A DNA stretch of 64,000 bases from the NCBI RefSeq assembly GCF_002355655.1, contig NZ_AP017569.1:2356001-2420000 (forward strand), in the 5' to 3' direction. The translations under genes and the position numbers were made by a program. This document shows, piece after piece, positions 24,138 through 33,765 of the stretch (the stretch's first letter is position 1; each line of letters begins with the position of its first letter). The notes beneath the pieces were generated by a model, which was not told where the DNA came from, made no database searches, and worked only from the letters and a program-made list of their open reading frames with translations. The DNA is from Halorubrum trapanicum (lineage in GTDB: Archaea; Halobacteriota; Halobacteria; Halobacteriales; Haloferacaceae).

Positions 24138-24206
24138 GGCCGAACGGAGGCGGCCGCGCCCCCTCGGCGTCCCGCTTTACCGGTACACCGCTTCAAGAGG
24201 AGTCAG

Positions 24207-24815
24207 TCAGCGCTCGGCGCCGTCGAAGACGTCCGTCACCAGCTTCGCCTGCGCGGTGCGGAGCCGCTGCGAGAGCGCGGACTTACTGATCCCGAGCTCG
24301 TCGGCGAGCTCGCTCAGGCGCACGTCGCGGTCGTCGTCGAAGTAGCCGCGAACGACCGCGAGTTCGAGCCCGCGGCGCTGCTTCGGCGTCAGCGCGGAGA
24401 GGTCGAAGGTGACCTGCTCGGTCGCGTCCGGCCCCTCGACGACCGCGAGCCGGACGAGCCGCACTCGGTCGACGACCCCGCGGAGCTCCTCGACGAGCCG
24501 GCGGACCGCGGCCCGGTCGTCGACGTACGCGGTGACGAGGATCGTCCCGTCCTCGACGCGCCGGAAGTGCGGGACGCAGCCGAGCCGGGAGAACGCGTGA
24601 CAGAGGCAGTCCGCGTCGACCTCGCCGGTCCCGCGACGCACCTCGCCGTCCGGCGTCGTCACGTCGACGACGCACTCGTCGCCGACCGCGTTGACCGCGA
24701 CCGCGGCGGCCTCGTCGGCCTCGGCGACGATCGGACAGCCGCGGTCACCGGTCGGGTCGACGTCGAGGTCGACCCGCAGGCGACGGTCCCCCTCGGCGCC
24801 GGCGGCGTCGGACAT
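24207..24815 (-). CDS. HTH-10 (Bat/DmsR-type) transcription regulator
   Basis: The C-terminal 55 residues of this 202-residue protein form the HTH_10 domain of bacterio-opsin-activator-type regulators (LTPKQRRGLELAVVRGYFDDDRDVRLSELADELGISKSALSQRLRTAQAKLV). The N-terminal ~140 residues are a DmsR-like sensor region with several Cys (DADCLCHAFSRLGC, RGCPI, DECVV) that could sense redox state, metal or heme. It is followed at 69 nt by the 54-residue protein on the same strand. The heme-type radical SAM operon, which converges with this pair, is a likely target, but this is inference. Confidence 0.85.
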   Translation of the reverse strand: MSDAAGAEGDRRLRVDLDVDPTGDRGCPIVAEADEAAAVAVNAVGDECVVDVTTPDGEVRRGTGEVDADCLCHAFSRLGCVPHFRRVEDGTILVTAYVDDRAAVRRLVEELRGVVDRVRLVRLAVVEGPDATEQVTFDLSALTPKQRRGLELAVVRGYFDDDRDVRLSELADELGISKSALSQRLRTAQAKLVTDVFDGAER

Positions 24816-24935
24816 GTCAGTCGCTACGGACGGCGTCGGTTTTACTTTTCGGCGGATTCCCGCGATCCGACGCGGCGGTTCGAGTCGGTTCCGAAAAAGC
24901 GAGTGAACGGACGCGACCGCGACCGCGCCCGCGCC

Positions 24936-25982
24936 TCAGTCCTCGGGCTCGGGGGCGGCCTCCTCGGCGGGTTCGTCGGGGGTACCGCCGGAGTCGGCCT
25001 CCTCTCCCTCCTCGGAGCGGGCGGCGACGAGGGCGCCGCTGGCGACGCTGTACATCGGTTCGTCGGCCGAGCGCACGCCGCTGATCGAGAACGGGATGTT
25101 CGCGTCCGCGAGGTGGTCGGCGAACAGGTCCTCGAACCCCTTCGGACTGGAGGTGCCGCCGGTGACGACGACGGGTACGTCAAGCCCCTCCTCGACGTCC
25201 TCCTCGTCGACCTCGCGGGTGATGTTCTCGATGACGTAGTCGAGCAGGTTCTCGTAGTAGATGGCGAGCGCGCCCTCAACGCCGCCCACGTCGGTGCGGA
25301 AGTCGAGCTCGAAGTCGTCCTCCTTGATGCTCGTCACCTTGTCGACGGGCGTGCCCGTCGCCTGCGAGGTCTGCTCGTCGATCCAGTCGCCCCCGCGGGC
25401 GATGGAGAACTTCATCACGGGGACCGCGTAGTAGGCGAGACAGACGTTCGTCATCCCCGCGCCGAAGGAGATCCCGAGGCCGGTGAAGTTGTTGTCGGCG
25501 AGCTCGGAGTAGATGACCGCCATCCCCTCGTTGATCGGCTCGGGGTCATACCCCATGTCGCCGAGCATCGATTCGAGCGTCTTCTCGTGGTACAGCGTCG
25601 TCAGCCCGGAGTCGATCGGGTCCGCGGGGCTGGAGTAGAACAGCCGCTCGTTCGGCTTCGAGGGCTCGCCGACCACCTGTTCGGTGATCAGCTTGATCAT
25701 CGGGATGGCCGACGCCTCCTCGCTGGAGAGGATGCCGTGTTGCATCGGCCGCCGCGTCTCCTTGTTGAAGATGTTCGCGAAGTTCAGGGCGTCGTCGCCG
25801 ACGACGTACACCTTGTCGTCCTTCCGGATGTGGAGGACCTCGCTGCGCGAGAGCATCTGCTCCGCCATGTCGCTGTACTCGATCTCGACGAACGAGTTCC
25901 GCTGCTGTACGAACACCGTCTCCGCGCCCTCCTGCCGCCCGGAGAGGATGTTCATCGTACCGACGTCTAACCCTTTAGCCAT
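24936..25982 (-). CDS. Haloarchaeal actin homologue (MreB/salactin/volactin-like)
   Basis: The 348-residue actin-fold protein has a phosphate-1 loop at [12 protein letters not shown], connect/phosphate-2 elements around [16 protein letters not shown], the adenosine motif [13 protein letters not shown] and an acidic, probably disordered tail (residues 325-348). Haloarchaeal actin homologues of this kind (salactin in Halobacterium, volactin in Haloferax) form filaments that influence cell shape. The length fits. A TATA-like GTTTATCAG (26003-26011, minus strand) lies about 25 nt before the ATG. It is divergent from the lipid prenyltransferase gene. Confidence 0.82.
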   Translation of the reverse strand: MAKGLDVGTMNILSGRQEGAETVFVQQRNSFVEIEYSDMAEQMLSRSEVLHIRKDDKVYVVGDDALNFANIFNKETRRPMQHGILSSEEASAIPMIKLITEQVVGEPSKPNERLFYSSPADPIDSGLTTLYHEKTLESMLGDMGYDPEPINEGMAVIYSELADNNFTGLGISFGAGMTNVCLAYYAVPVMKFSIARGGDWIDEQTSQATGTPVDKVTSIKEDDFELDFRTDVGGVEGALAIYYENLLDYVIENITREVDEEDVEEGLDVPVVVTGGTSSPKGFEDLFADHLADANIPFSISGVRSADEPMYSVASGALVAARSEEGEEADSGGTPDEPAEEAAPEPED

Positions 25983-26161
25983 GCCCTACCGTTTCATTTC
26001 GGACCTGATAAACGTTCGTGGCAGATCGACCGGGATCCGGTCGGGGCCGGACGAACACCTTCGGGAGGGAACGAGCGGCCCTCACACCGACGAGCCATCC
26101 CCTCGACGACGAGACGATTGGCCTCCCATCGCCCGTCGAGTCCCCGACCGATCCCGCACCG

Positions 26162-26170
26162 TTTATTCCT
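26162..26170 (+). promoter_or_regulatory. TATA-like promoter deciding the prenyltransferase start
   Basis: TTTATTCCT at 26162-26170 lies 25-33 nt before GTG 26195, the position expected for a leaderless haloarchaeal transcript. The upstream in-frame GTG at 26018 has no comparable element at that distance and would add 59 poorly conserved residues, so the box supports GTG 26195 as the translation start. Confidence 0.55.
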
Positions 26171-26194
26171 CGCGGGCGGGAGTACGCGGACGAC

Positions 26195-27028
26195 GTGCGA
26201 GACACGCTCCGCGGCATCGTCGAGCTCGCGCGCCTCGGGAACTGCGTCGCCGCCGGGGTGCTCACGGCCACCGGCGCGTTCGTCGCGGGCGCGAGCGGCG
26301 CCGCCCTCCCAACCGCGCTCGCGGCCGCGACGACCGCCTTCGCGGTCGCCGCGGGCAACGCGATAAACGACTACTTCGACCGCGAGATCGACGCGGTCAA
26401 CCGCCCAGACCGGCCGATCCCGCGGGGCGCCGTCTCGCCGCGAGGAGCGCTCGCGACCGCGACCGTCTGGTTCGCTGTCGCCGTCGCGGCCGCGGTCTTC
26501 CTCCCGCCGCTCGCGATCGCCATCGCCGCGGTGAACCTCGTCGCCTTGGTCACCTACACGAGCCTTTTTAAGGGAACGCCCGGGCTCGGCAATGCCTTAG
26601 TCGCCTACCTCGTCGGCTCGACGTTCCTGTTCGGCGGGGCCGCCGTGGGCAACCCCCGCGCGGTCCTCGTCCTCGCCGCGCTCGCCGGCCTCTCGACGTT
26701 CACCCGCGAGGTGATCAAAGACGTCGAGGACGTGGCCGGCGACCGCGAGGAGGGGCTCGCGACGCTGCCCATCGCGGTCGGCGAGCGCACGGCGCTGTGG
26801 ATCGGCGCCGCCGCGCTCGTCGTCGCCGTCGCCGTCAGTCCCCTTCCGTACCGCTCCGGGACGCTCGGCGCGGCGTACCTCGCGGTCGTCGCGGTCGCCG
26901 ACGCGGTCATGCTGTACGCGACCTACGAGAGCTTCTCCGACCCCGCCGCCGCGCAGCGACGGTTTAAATACGGCACCTTCCTCGCGGCGGCGGCGTTCGT
27001 CCTCGGGCGGGCCGCCGTGGTCGCGTGA
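26195..27028 (+). CDS. UbiA-family prenyltransferase, likely geranylgeranylglyceryl phosphate geranylgeranyltransferase
   Basis: The 277-residue membrane enzyme has about eight spans. The first Asp-rich motif is NAINDYFDREIDAVNRPDRP (NDxxDxxxD), and the second is KDVEDVAGDREEG (DxxxDxxxD-like). UbiA enzymes join polyprenyl diphosphates to acceptors. The archaeal member with this pattern makes 2,3-di-O-geranylgeranylglyceryl phosphate, the second ether bond of core lipids. The start was chosen from the TATA box and the family N-terminus (RGIVELARLGNCVAAGVL). Menaquinone prenyltransferase is the alternative; the phrase TFTREVIKDVEDVAGD favours the lipid enzyme. Confidence 0.85.
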   Translation: MRDTLRGIVELARLGNCVAAGVLTATGAFVAGASGAALPTALAAATTAFAVAAGNAINDYFDREIDAVNRPDRPIPRGAVSPRGALATATVWFAVAVAAAVFLPPLAIAIAAVNLVALVTYTSLFKGTPGLGNALVAYLVGSTFLFGGAAVGNPRAVLVLAALAGLSTFTREVIKDVEDVAGDREEGLATLPIAVGERTALWIGAAALVVAVAVSPLPYRSGTLGAAYLAVVAVADAVMLYATYESFSDPAAAQRRFKYGTFLAAAAFVLGRAAVVA

Positions 27029-27145
27029 GCGGGCGATCCCGCGGCGATGGCGCTCGGCGGACGCGGCGGCCGCTCGTCGGCTAATCGGTCTGAAAAAGCG
27101 GTCTCGGCTCGAAGCGACGCTCGACGCCGGACGGTCAGGTGACGG

Positions 27146-27451
<306 letters not shown>

Positions 27452-27492
27452 CTACAGGACGCCCGTATTAAATAGTGTCGGGAAGCCCCCCA

Positions 27493-29781
27493 TCAGCGGA
27501 CGAACCGCCCGATGAGCGGTAGTCGTTCGAGCGCGAGCCGGCGGACGGTCCGGCGGGCCGCGTCGGCCTCGTCGCGGGTCACCGACTCGGCGTACGCGGC
27601 GCGCTCGTACGCCGCCGCGACGGTCTCGACGCGCTCGTCGGCGCCGAGCGTCCGGACCGCGTCGACGTAGCGCCGCGGGGTCTCCCCCGGTCGCCGCTCG
27701 CGGTAGCGCCCGGCGAGCAGCCGTTCGAGGTCGGCGAACGCCCGCTCGGCGTCCGCCTTCGGGTCCCCTCGCCGGCGCGGAAGCACCGGCCCGATACGCC
27801 GGCTCGCCCGGCCCGCGAGTCCGGTCCGCCGAGCGCCCGCGACGCCGAGCCCCGCGACGAGCAGCCAGTAGAGCGCGGTCTCCGGGTCGGGCAGCGATCC
27901 GAGCGGACCGCCGTCGCTCCCGCTCGCTTCGGACCCCGCCGCCGGACCGGTGGCCGTCGACGGCGCGGTGCCCGTCTGGGTCCCGTCGAGCCGCGCGATG
28001 CCGCCGGGACCGAGCGTCCCGCCGCCGCTCGCGTTCCCCGCCGTCGAGTCGTTCGCTCCCTCGGTCGTCTGCGCGCCGTCGTCGGTCGCCTCCGGATCGG
28101 TCTCGTCCGAGTCGGCGTCAGTCTCAGGCGTCCGATCGGGCGCGGACGCCTCGGTGTCGACGTCTTCGGCGCCGTCGGCGCGCGCCTCCGCGAGCCGGGT
28201 GTCGCGCGCCTCGTCGCGCGGGCCCGAGGGAGTCGGGTCGAACGCCACCCAGCCGTGGTCGGGCACGTATATCGACACCCAGGCGTGGGCGTTCTGCCCG
28301 CGGACGACGTACTCGTCGTCGCCAACCCGCTCGCCGGAGGTATAGCCGGTCTCCATCCGGGTCGGGATCCCCTGCGACCGGAGCATCGCCGCCATCGTCG
28401 TCGCGAAGTAGACGCAGTAGCCGGCGTCCATCTCGAAGAGGAACGCGTCGGCGACGTCGCCCTCGGGCCGCTCGACGGTCAGCGAGTAGTCGTACTCCGA
28501 GCGCAGGTACGCCTCGACCGCGGCCGCCTGCTCGTAGGGCGACACCGCGTCCGCCGCGGCCACGATCTCCTCGGTCCGCTCGCCGACCCGGTCCGGCGTG
28601 CTCTCGGGCAGCTGGGTGTACCGCTCCTCGATCGCCGCCGGGTAGTCGGTGCTAGCGTTCCGGAGCGCCGCGGGGTCGGCGTCGAGCACGCGGCTCTCGA
28701 CGGTCACCGTCTCGCCCGCTTCGAGCGGTTCCGCGAGCCGGAGGCTGCCGCGCTCGTCGACCTCGACCGCGCCACCGCCGGAGGCCGCGACCGGCTTCCA
28801 CGGCGCCGGGAGCGCGCTCGACTCGGTCTCCGCGGTGATCGTCACGTCGATCGCCTCCGCCTCCCCCGGCGGCCCGGACAGCGTGCCGTTGACCGCGGAC
28901 CGGTCGCCGCTCCTGACCCAGCCGTCGCCGGTGTAGGTGTCGTACGCCCCGGTGTGCCAGTTCCGCTCGACGGGGCTCTCGATCGTGTACCGCACCTCCG
29001 GGGAGAGCCGCGTCGAGCCGACCACCTCCAGCTCGTCGTCGCCGCTCAGGCTCGACTCCAGCGTCGTCGTGCCGCGGTCGAGCCCCAGCGGCGCCGCCGC
29101 GCCCGCCGGGATCACGGTGACGGTCGCGCTCGCGACGACCATCGCCGCCACCACCAGCGCGAAGGTGCCCGCGTGGCCGCGGCGACGGCTCGGCGTCGAC
29201 AGCGTGGAGAGCCCCACCGCGAGCGCGAGGCCGACGACGCCGGCGACCGCGGCGCCCGTCCCGGCGTCGCCGGTGAGCACGAGGAAGCCGAGCGTCCCGC
29301 CCGCCACCGTCGCGGCCGCGACGTGGCGCCCGCGCCCCGCGAAGTAGCCGACGAGGAACGTCGGCACCGGCGCCACCGCGAGCACCCAGACGTCCGCGAG
29401 CGCCAGCCGCAGCACGGAGAGTCCGGTCGACAGCGCGAGGAGGTCCAAGGCGACGCTCCGGACCGTGAACAGCGCGCGCTGGCTCGCGGGGATCGCGAGG
29501 AAGTAGCCCGCGAGCCCCGCGGCGAACAGCAGTCCCGCTAGCCACAGCGCGGTCCGCTCGCCGACGGCCCGCGCCAGCGCGACCCCGCCGACCCCCGCGA
29601 GCGCGACGACCGCCGCGGTCCGCCCCGTCCCGCCGACGACGTTCGTCACCTCGAAGAACACGGCGAGGTACGCCGCGGCGACGACCGCGACGCCGACGAC
29701 CGCCGGGTCGGTCGGCCGTCGGTCGCCCTCGCCGGAACCGCTCTGCGAGAGGCGCGCGCGGACGGACGAGTCCGGGCTCAC
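27493..29781 (-). CDS. Transglutaminase-like membrane protein (TgpA/DUF3488 type)
   Basis: The 762-residue protein has an N-terminal block of about six spans (residues 25-225), then an extracytoplasmic transglutaminase-like domain with Cys in DAGYCVYFATTMAAMLRSQG, His in QNAHAWVSIYV and Asp in WVAFDPTPSG forming the expected triad. An acidic Thr/Ser/Asp linker (~540-620), one more span near residue 650 and a C-terminal helical region with the DUF4129-like pattern (RRYVDAVRTLG) follow. It is the third gene of a MoxR-DUF58-TgpA unit and overlaps the DUF58 gene by four bases. Such clusters are thought to assemble or remodel surface proteins; the activity is unproven here. Confidence 0.88.
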   Translation of the reverse strand: MSPDSSVRARLSQSGSGEGDRRPTDPAVVGVAVVAAAYLAVFFEVTNVVGGTGRTAAVVALAGVGGVALARAVGERTALWLAGLLFAAGLAGYFLAIPASQRALFTVRSVALDLLALSTGLSVLRLALADVWVLAVAPVPTFLVGYFAGRGRHVAAATVAGGTLGFLVLTGDAGTGAAVAGVVGLALAVGLSTLSTPSRRRGHAGTFALVVAAMVVASATVTVIPAGAAAPLGLDRGTTTLESSLSGDDELEVVGSTRLSPEVRYTIESPVERNWHTGAYDTYTGDGWVRSGDRSAVNGTLSGPPGEAEAIDVTITAETESSALPAPWKPVAASGGGAVEVDERGSLRLAEPLEAGETVTVESRVLDADPAALRNASTDYPAAIEERYTQLPESTPDRVGERTEEIVAAADAVSPYEQAAAVEAYLRSEYDYSLTVERPEGDVADAFLFEMDAGYCVYFATTMAAMLRSQGIPTRMETGYTSGERVGDDEYVVRGQNAHAWVSIYVPDHGWVAFDPTPSGPRDEARDTRLAEARADGAEDVDTEASAPDRTPETDADSDETDPEATDDGAQTTEGANDSTAGNASGGGTLGPGGIARLDGTQTGTAPSTATGPAAGSEASGSDGGPLGSLPDPETALYWLLVAGLGVAGARRTGLAGRASRRIGPVLPRRRGDPKADAERAFADLERLLAGRYRERRPGETPRRYVDAVRTLGADERVETVAAAYERAAYAESVTRDEADAARRTVRRLALERLPLIGRFVR

Positions 29782-30959
29782 GGCGACGCCACCTCCCGTC
29801 CGTCCGCCGCCCCGTCGGCCCGTCCCCGCTCGGCGTCGTCGTTCGCGGTACGCTCTCCCTCCGCCTCGCGGCGCAGGTCGGCGAAGGATTCGGACCGGTC
29901 GCCCGTGTGGAACCGAGCGCCGTCGGCGTCGGCGACGACCGTCACGTCGACCTCGTCGTCGGTCGCCGCTCCCGGACCGGTCAGTGCCGCGAGTTCCAGC
30001 ACCTCGCGCCGGCCGCGGCCGCCCGGGGCCGCCGAGACGCGCCCGCCGGGCAGCCGCACGTCGACCGGGACGCCGTCGTCGAGCAGGGCCAGCGCGAGGC
30101 TCGCCGTCGCCCGCGCGAGCTCGTCGGCCGCGGCCGCGCCCGCGGAGCGCTCGTCCGCGTCGTCGCCGCGCCCGGCGGCGCCGAATCCCGAGCGCTCCCC
30201 GCCGCTGCGACCGCCGCGACCGCGCGCCTCGCCGCCGCTGACCTCCGTGCCGCCCGCGATCGTCACCCGGTTCCGAGCGGTCTCGGCCGCGAACTCCTTG
30301 ACGACGATCTCGTCGCGCTTGGCGGTCGTCGCCCAGTGGACGTCCCGGACCGCGTCGCCGCGGGTGTACTCGCGGAGGCGGTCGAACTCCTCGCGTTGGC
30401 GGCTCACGTCCACCGCGTCGGCCGCGTACAGCGCCCGGCGGAACCGCGTCGGGACCGGGTCTCGGGGCGGATAGACGGTCACCGCGGCGGTCTCGTCGAC
30501 GCGAATCTCGCGTTCGAACAGTCCGAACACGTCGGTGGCGGTGAGATCGACCGGGCCGAGCGTCCGCTCGCCGCGCTCGCGGTACGTGACGTGATACGAC
30601 ACCGGCTCCGTGCCGACCGCCGCTCGGATCGGCGCCGTCGGCCCGTCGAGCCCCTCGTCGACTCGGACTAGAACGTCGGCGAGGAACGAGGGGTCGTCCG
30701 CGTCGCCGTCCCGCGCCGCCTCGGGGCCGAACTCCAGGCGGACCTCCCTCGTCTCCCCGACGAACCCGTCGGGGGGCGTCACGTGTCGGACCGCGGGGAC
30801 GTCGACGCGCGACACCTGAACGTAGCCGGCCGCGAGCGCGATGGCGACCGGGATCACGATCGCGTCGAGCGCGCGCCCGCCGGCGGCGAGCGCGCTGGCG
30901 GCCGCGACGAGGCCGACGAGGCCGGCGACGCGTCCGCGGCGGGTGAGTTCGGGCGTCAT
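29778..30959 (-). CDS. DUF58-domain protein (VWA-like), MoxR partner
   Basis: The 393-residue protein starts with two short hydrophobic spans (VAGLVGLVAAASALA, AIVIPVAIALAAGYV). An Ig-like region and the DUF58 signature follow (EFDRLREYTRGDAVRDVHWATTAKRDEIVVKEF, residues ~205-240). DUF58 proteins carry a degenerate von Willebrand A fold and act with MoxR ATPases as metal-dependent scaffolds. Low-complexity Gly/Arg/Ala stretches interrupt the VWA region (residues ~250-290). The position between moxR-like and transglutaminase genes is the standard order. Confidence 0.88.
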   Translation of the reverse strand: MTPELTRRGRVAGLVGLVAAASALAAGGRALDAIVIPVAIALAAGYVQVSRVDVPAVRHVTPPDGFVGETREVRLEFGPEAARDGDADDPSFLADVLVRVDEGLDGPTAPIRAAVGTEPVSYHVTYRERGERTLGPVDLTATDVFGLFEREIRVDETAAVTVYPPRDPVPTRFRRALYAADAVDVSRQREEFDRLREYTRGDAVRDVHWATTAKRDEIVVKEFAAETARNRVTIAGGTEVSGGEARGRGGRSGGERSGFGAAGRGDDADERSAGAAAADELARATASLALALLDDGVPVDVRLPGGRVSAAPGGRGRREVLELAALTGPGAATDDEVDVTVVADADGARFHTGDRSESFADLRREAEGERTANDDAERGRADGAADGREVASP

Positions 30960-30989
30960 CGGGACGAGGGCGGCGTCGGCGTCATCTCG

Positions 30990-32036
30990 TCACTCCACGC
31001 GGATCCGGTCGAGCGCGTCGTCGACGACGTCCGCGCCGTCGGTCCCGCCCGACTCGGTTCGGATGCGATGCGAGAGCACGGTCGGCGCCTCCGCCTGGAC
31101 GTCGTCGGGGACCACGTAGCCGCGGCCGTCGAGCGCGGCGCGGGCCTGCGACGCGCGGACCAGCGCGAGGCTCCCGCGCGGGCTCGCCCCGAGCTTCGCG
31201 TTCCGTCGGGTGAACACCGCGAGCCGGGCCACGTACTCCCGGACCGCCTCCGAGGCCTCGATCTCGCCGACGATCCGGCGGGCCCGCCGGACGTCCGCGA
31301 TCGTGGCCACGGGCTCGACCGCGTCCACCGGGTGGTCGCCGGCCAGCCGCCCGAGGATCGCGGCCTCCTCCTCCGTGTCCGGGTAGCCGAGCCGGATCTT
31401 CTTCGTGAAGCGGTCGACCTCGGCGACCGGCAGCTCGTAGGTCTGTCCGGGCTCCACGTCGTTCTGGGTCGCGATCACGCAGAACGGGTCCGGCAGGTCG
31501 CGGGTCGTCCCGTCGGTCGTCACCTGGTTCTCCTCCATCGCCTCCAGCAGCGCCGACTGCGTCTTCGGCGGGGCGCGGTTGATCTCGTCGCCGAGGACGA
31601 CGTTCGCGAACACCGGGCCGGGCTGGAAGTCGAACTCGTCGGTGCGGCGATTGAACACGTTGACGCCGGTGACATCGGAGGGTAACAGGTCCGGGGTGAA
31701 CTGGACGCGCTTGAACGAGCCGTCGATCGAGCGCGCGACCGACTTCGCGAGCGTCGTCTTCCCGACGCCCGGCACGTCCTCCACGAGGAGGTGGCCGCGC
31801 GCCAGCACGGTGACGAGGACGTGTTCGACGGCGTCGCGCTTGCCGACGATCACGTCCTCGACCTCGTCGACGATCCGGTCCGCGAGCGCGGCGACGTCGG
31901 CGGGGGTCTCGGGCTCGACCGCCGCGGCGGCCGCGGCTCCCGTTCCCGCCCCCTCGCGGCCGGTCGATTCCGCCTCGCCGTCCGCCGACTCCGCCGGACC
32001 GGCCCCCACCGGTCCCGACTCCCCGGGGGCCGTCAT
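30990..32036 (-). CDS. MoxR-family AAA ATPase
   Basis: The 348-residue ATPase has Walker A in VEDVPGVGKTTLAKS, Walker B in VVLGDEINRAPPKTQSALLEAMEE, sensor 1 in FCVIATQND and the lid domain with GASPRGSLALVRASQA (sensor 2 Arg). The first ~50 residues are acidic and disordered, a common haloarchaeal extension. MoxR ATPases act as chaperones for the VWA partner encoded next (31-nt gap). It is the first gene of the three-gene unit, so its upstream region (32037-32236), shared tail-on with pyrC, carries the promoter. Confidence 0.93.
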   Translation of the reverse strand: MTAPGESGPVGAGPAESADGEAESTGREGAGTGAAAAAAVEPETPADVAALADRIVDEVEDVIVGKRDAVEHVLVTVLARGHLLVEDVPGVGKTTLAKSVARSIDGSFKRVQFTPDLLPSDVTGVNVFNRRTDEFDFQPGPVFANVVLGDEINRAPPKTQSALLEAMEENQVTTDGTTRDLPDPFCVIATQNDVEPGQTYELPVAEVDRFTKKIRLGYPDTEEEAAILGRLAGDHPVDAVEPVATIADVRRARRIVGEIEASEAVREYVARLAVFTRRNAKLGASPRGSLALVRASQARAALDGRGYVVPDDVQAEAPTVLSHRIRTESGGTDGADVVDDALDRIRVE

Positions 32037-32236
32037 GTTCGGTCGGCCTCGTCCGGGCCGGGTTCCCGTCCGGAGACGACCGTGCGAATGCTCCCCGTGA
32101 TCATGGATATGACACGGTTACGGCGGGAAGCGTCATATGCGTTCCGCCGCCGGCGGTCCGTCCCTCGCGGGCGAATTCGGCGTTTCGGGGCTTCGCCGCT
32201 CCGGCGGTGACCCCACGGGCTCCTCGCGGTCCGCGG

Positions 32237-33610
32237 CTACTGTTCCCTGACGTTCCGTCCGACCGGCTCGCCGAACGACGCCGCCCCGGTCGCCGGGTCG
32301 CGCTCGTAGACGACCTCGCCGCGGACGAGCGTGAGCTCGGGGAAGACGCCGCGGAGCCCCTCGAAGGGAGTCCACGCGGGGGCGCTGTGGAGCGCGGCGG
32401 CCTCTATCTCCCGCGGGTCGGCGGTGTCGACTAAGACGAGGTCGGCGTCGCGCCCCTCCGCGACCCGTCCCTTCCGGTCGAGGCCGAATATCTCCGCGGG
32501 GTTCGCGGCGACGACGTCGCGGACGCGTTCGAGCGACAGCTCCCCCTTCCGGGCCGATTCGAGCAGCAGCGGGTACAGCGTCTCGACGCCCGGGACGCCG
32601 CTCGGCGCGTCGACGAGCCCCCGGCGCTTCTCTCCGACGGTGTGCGGCGCGTGGTCGGTCGCGACGACGTCGACGTCGCCCTCGGCGAGCCGGGCGAACA
32701 GCGCCTCGCGGCGCCCTTCCGAGCGGAGCGGCGGGTTCATGCGACCGAAGGTTCCGAGCGACCGCGCCCGCTCGCGGGACAGGTACAGGTGGTGGGGCGT
32801 CACCTCGCAGGTGACGCGGGGCGCGTCGTCGGTCTGGGCCTCGTCGCCGTCGCTCTCCTCCGACTCGCCCTCGCGGGCCTCGCTCACGGCGTCGACCGCC
32901 TCCGGCGTCGAGGTGTGCGCGACGTGGACCCGCGCGTCGCGGTCGGCGGCCGCCGCGAGCGCGCGCTCGACCGCGGCGATCTCCGCGTCGGCCGTCCGGT
33001 AGGCGGACCACGCGTCGACGGTCGCCGCCGTGCCGACGCCGCCGAGGTCGCCGTCGAGCGCCGACTCGTCGAACAGCGTCGCGTCCTCGGCGTGGACGGT
33101 GACGGGCACGTCGCGCGCCGCGGCCGCGTCGAGCGCGTCGGCGAAGAGGTCGGCGTCGATCCCCATGTCGCCGGTCGAGTCCGCGAGGAACACCTCGCCG
33201 AGCGCGAACAGGGGGCGCTCGAAGAGGCTCTCCGGGTCCCAGTCGGGGGTCACGCCGCCGTTGATCCCGTAGTCGACGAGCGACTCCGCGGCGAGCGCGG
33301 CCTTCTCGTCGAACGCCGCGCCGTCGACGGTGGGCGGCGAGGTGTTCGGCTGGTCGACGACAGTGGTGACGCCGCCCGCGGCGGCGCTCCGCGAGCCCGA
33401 CGCCCACGTCTCCTTGTGGCTCCCGCCCGGCTCGCGGAAGTGGACGTGAACGTCGACCGCGCCCGGCAGGAGGTGTCTGCCGCGGGCCTCGACGACGCGC
33501 TCGCCGGCGTCGGCGCCGAGCCCCTCGGCGACCGCGGCGATCCGTCCGTCGTCGCCGATCCGCACGTCTCGAACCCGGCCGTCGGCCAGCGTCGCGCCCG
33601 TGATGAGCAT
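32237..33610 (-). CDS. pyrC: Dihydroorotase
   Basis: This 457-residue amidohydrolase cyclises N-carbamoyl-aspartate in pyrimidine synthesis. Metal and substrate motifs are visible: VDVHVHFREPGGSHKE (HxH and Arg), VTVHAED, HVAHTSTPE, and the C-terminal DHAPHTVGEKRRG with the catalytic Asp. An acidic insertion (about residues 255-275, Glu/Ser/Asp-rich) before VTCEVTPHH is a halophilic addition. ATG 33610 starts at the conserved MLITGATLADG. It is divergent from a small membrane protein gene. Confidence 0.93.
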   Translation of the reverse strand: MLITGATLADGRVRDVRIGDDGRIAAVAEGLGADAGERVVEARGRHLLPGAVDVHVHFREPGGSHKETWASGSRSAAAGGVTTVVDQPNTSPPTVDGAAFDEKAALAAESLVDYGINGGVTPDWDPESLFERPLFALGEVFLADSTGDMGIDADLFADALDAAAARDVPVTVHAEDATLFDESALDGDLGGVGTAATVDAWSAYRTADAEIAAVERALAAAADRDARVHVAHTSTPEAVDAVSEAREGESEESDGDEAQTDDAPRVTCEVTPHHLYLSRERARSLGTFGRMNPPLRSEGRREALFARLAEGDVDVVATDHAPHTVGEKRRGLVDAPSGVPGVETLYPLLLESARKGELSLERVRDVVAANPAEIFGLDRKGRVAEGRDADLVLVDTADPREIEAAALHSAPAWTPFEGLRGVFPELTLVRGEVVYERDPATGAASFGEPVGRNVREQ

Positions 33611-33765
33611 CGTTGTCGGCCGGTCGCGGCGCGCGGGATAAACGCTGGTGGTTCCCGGCCGCGGGATCGGCTGGGAGGCGGCGGAGCTGCGGGGCGGCGA
33701 CCGCGACCGGCGACCCGTCCCGCGCCACCACAAGACGTTTGCCGGTACCGGCGAATCGACCGGGC

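Noticed and set aside
26018..26194. Extended N-terminus of the prenyltransferase from GTG 26018
   Set aside because: It adds 59 residues not matching the family and would start before the TATA-like box that suits GTG 26195.
28255..29541. Long frames antisense to real genes (for example across the transglutaminase gene and across the molybdoenzyme at 41362-43227)
   Set aside because: High GC removes stop codons on the opposite strand; the predicted peptides are Arg-rich, without domains, start signals or promoters.
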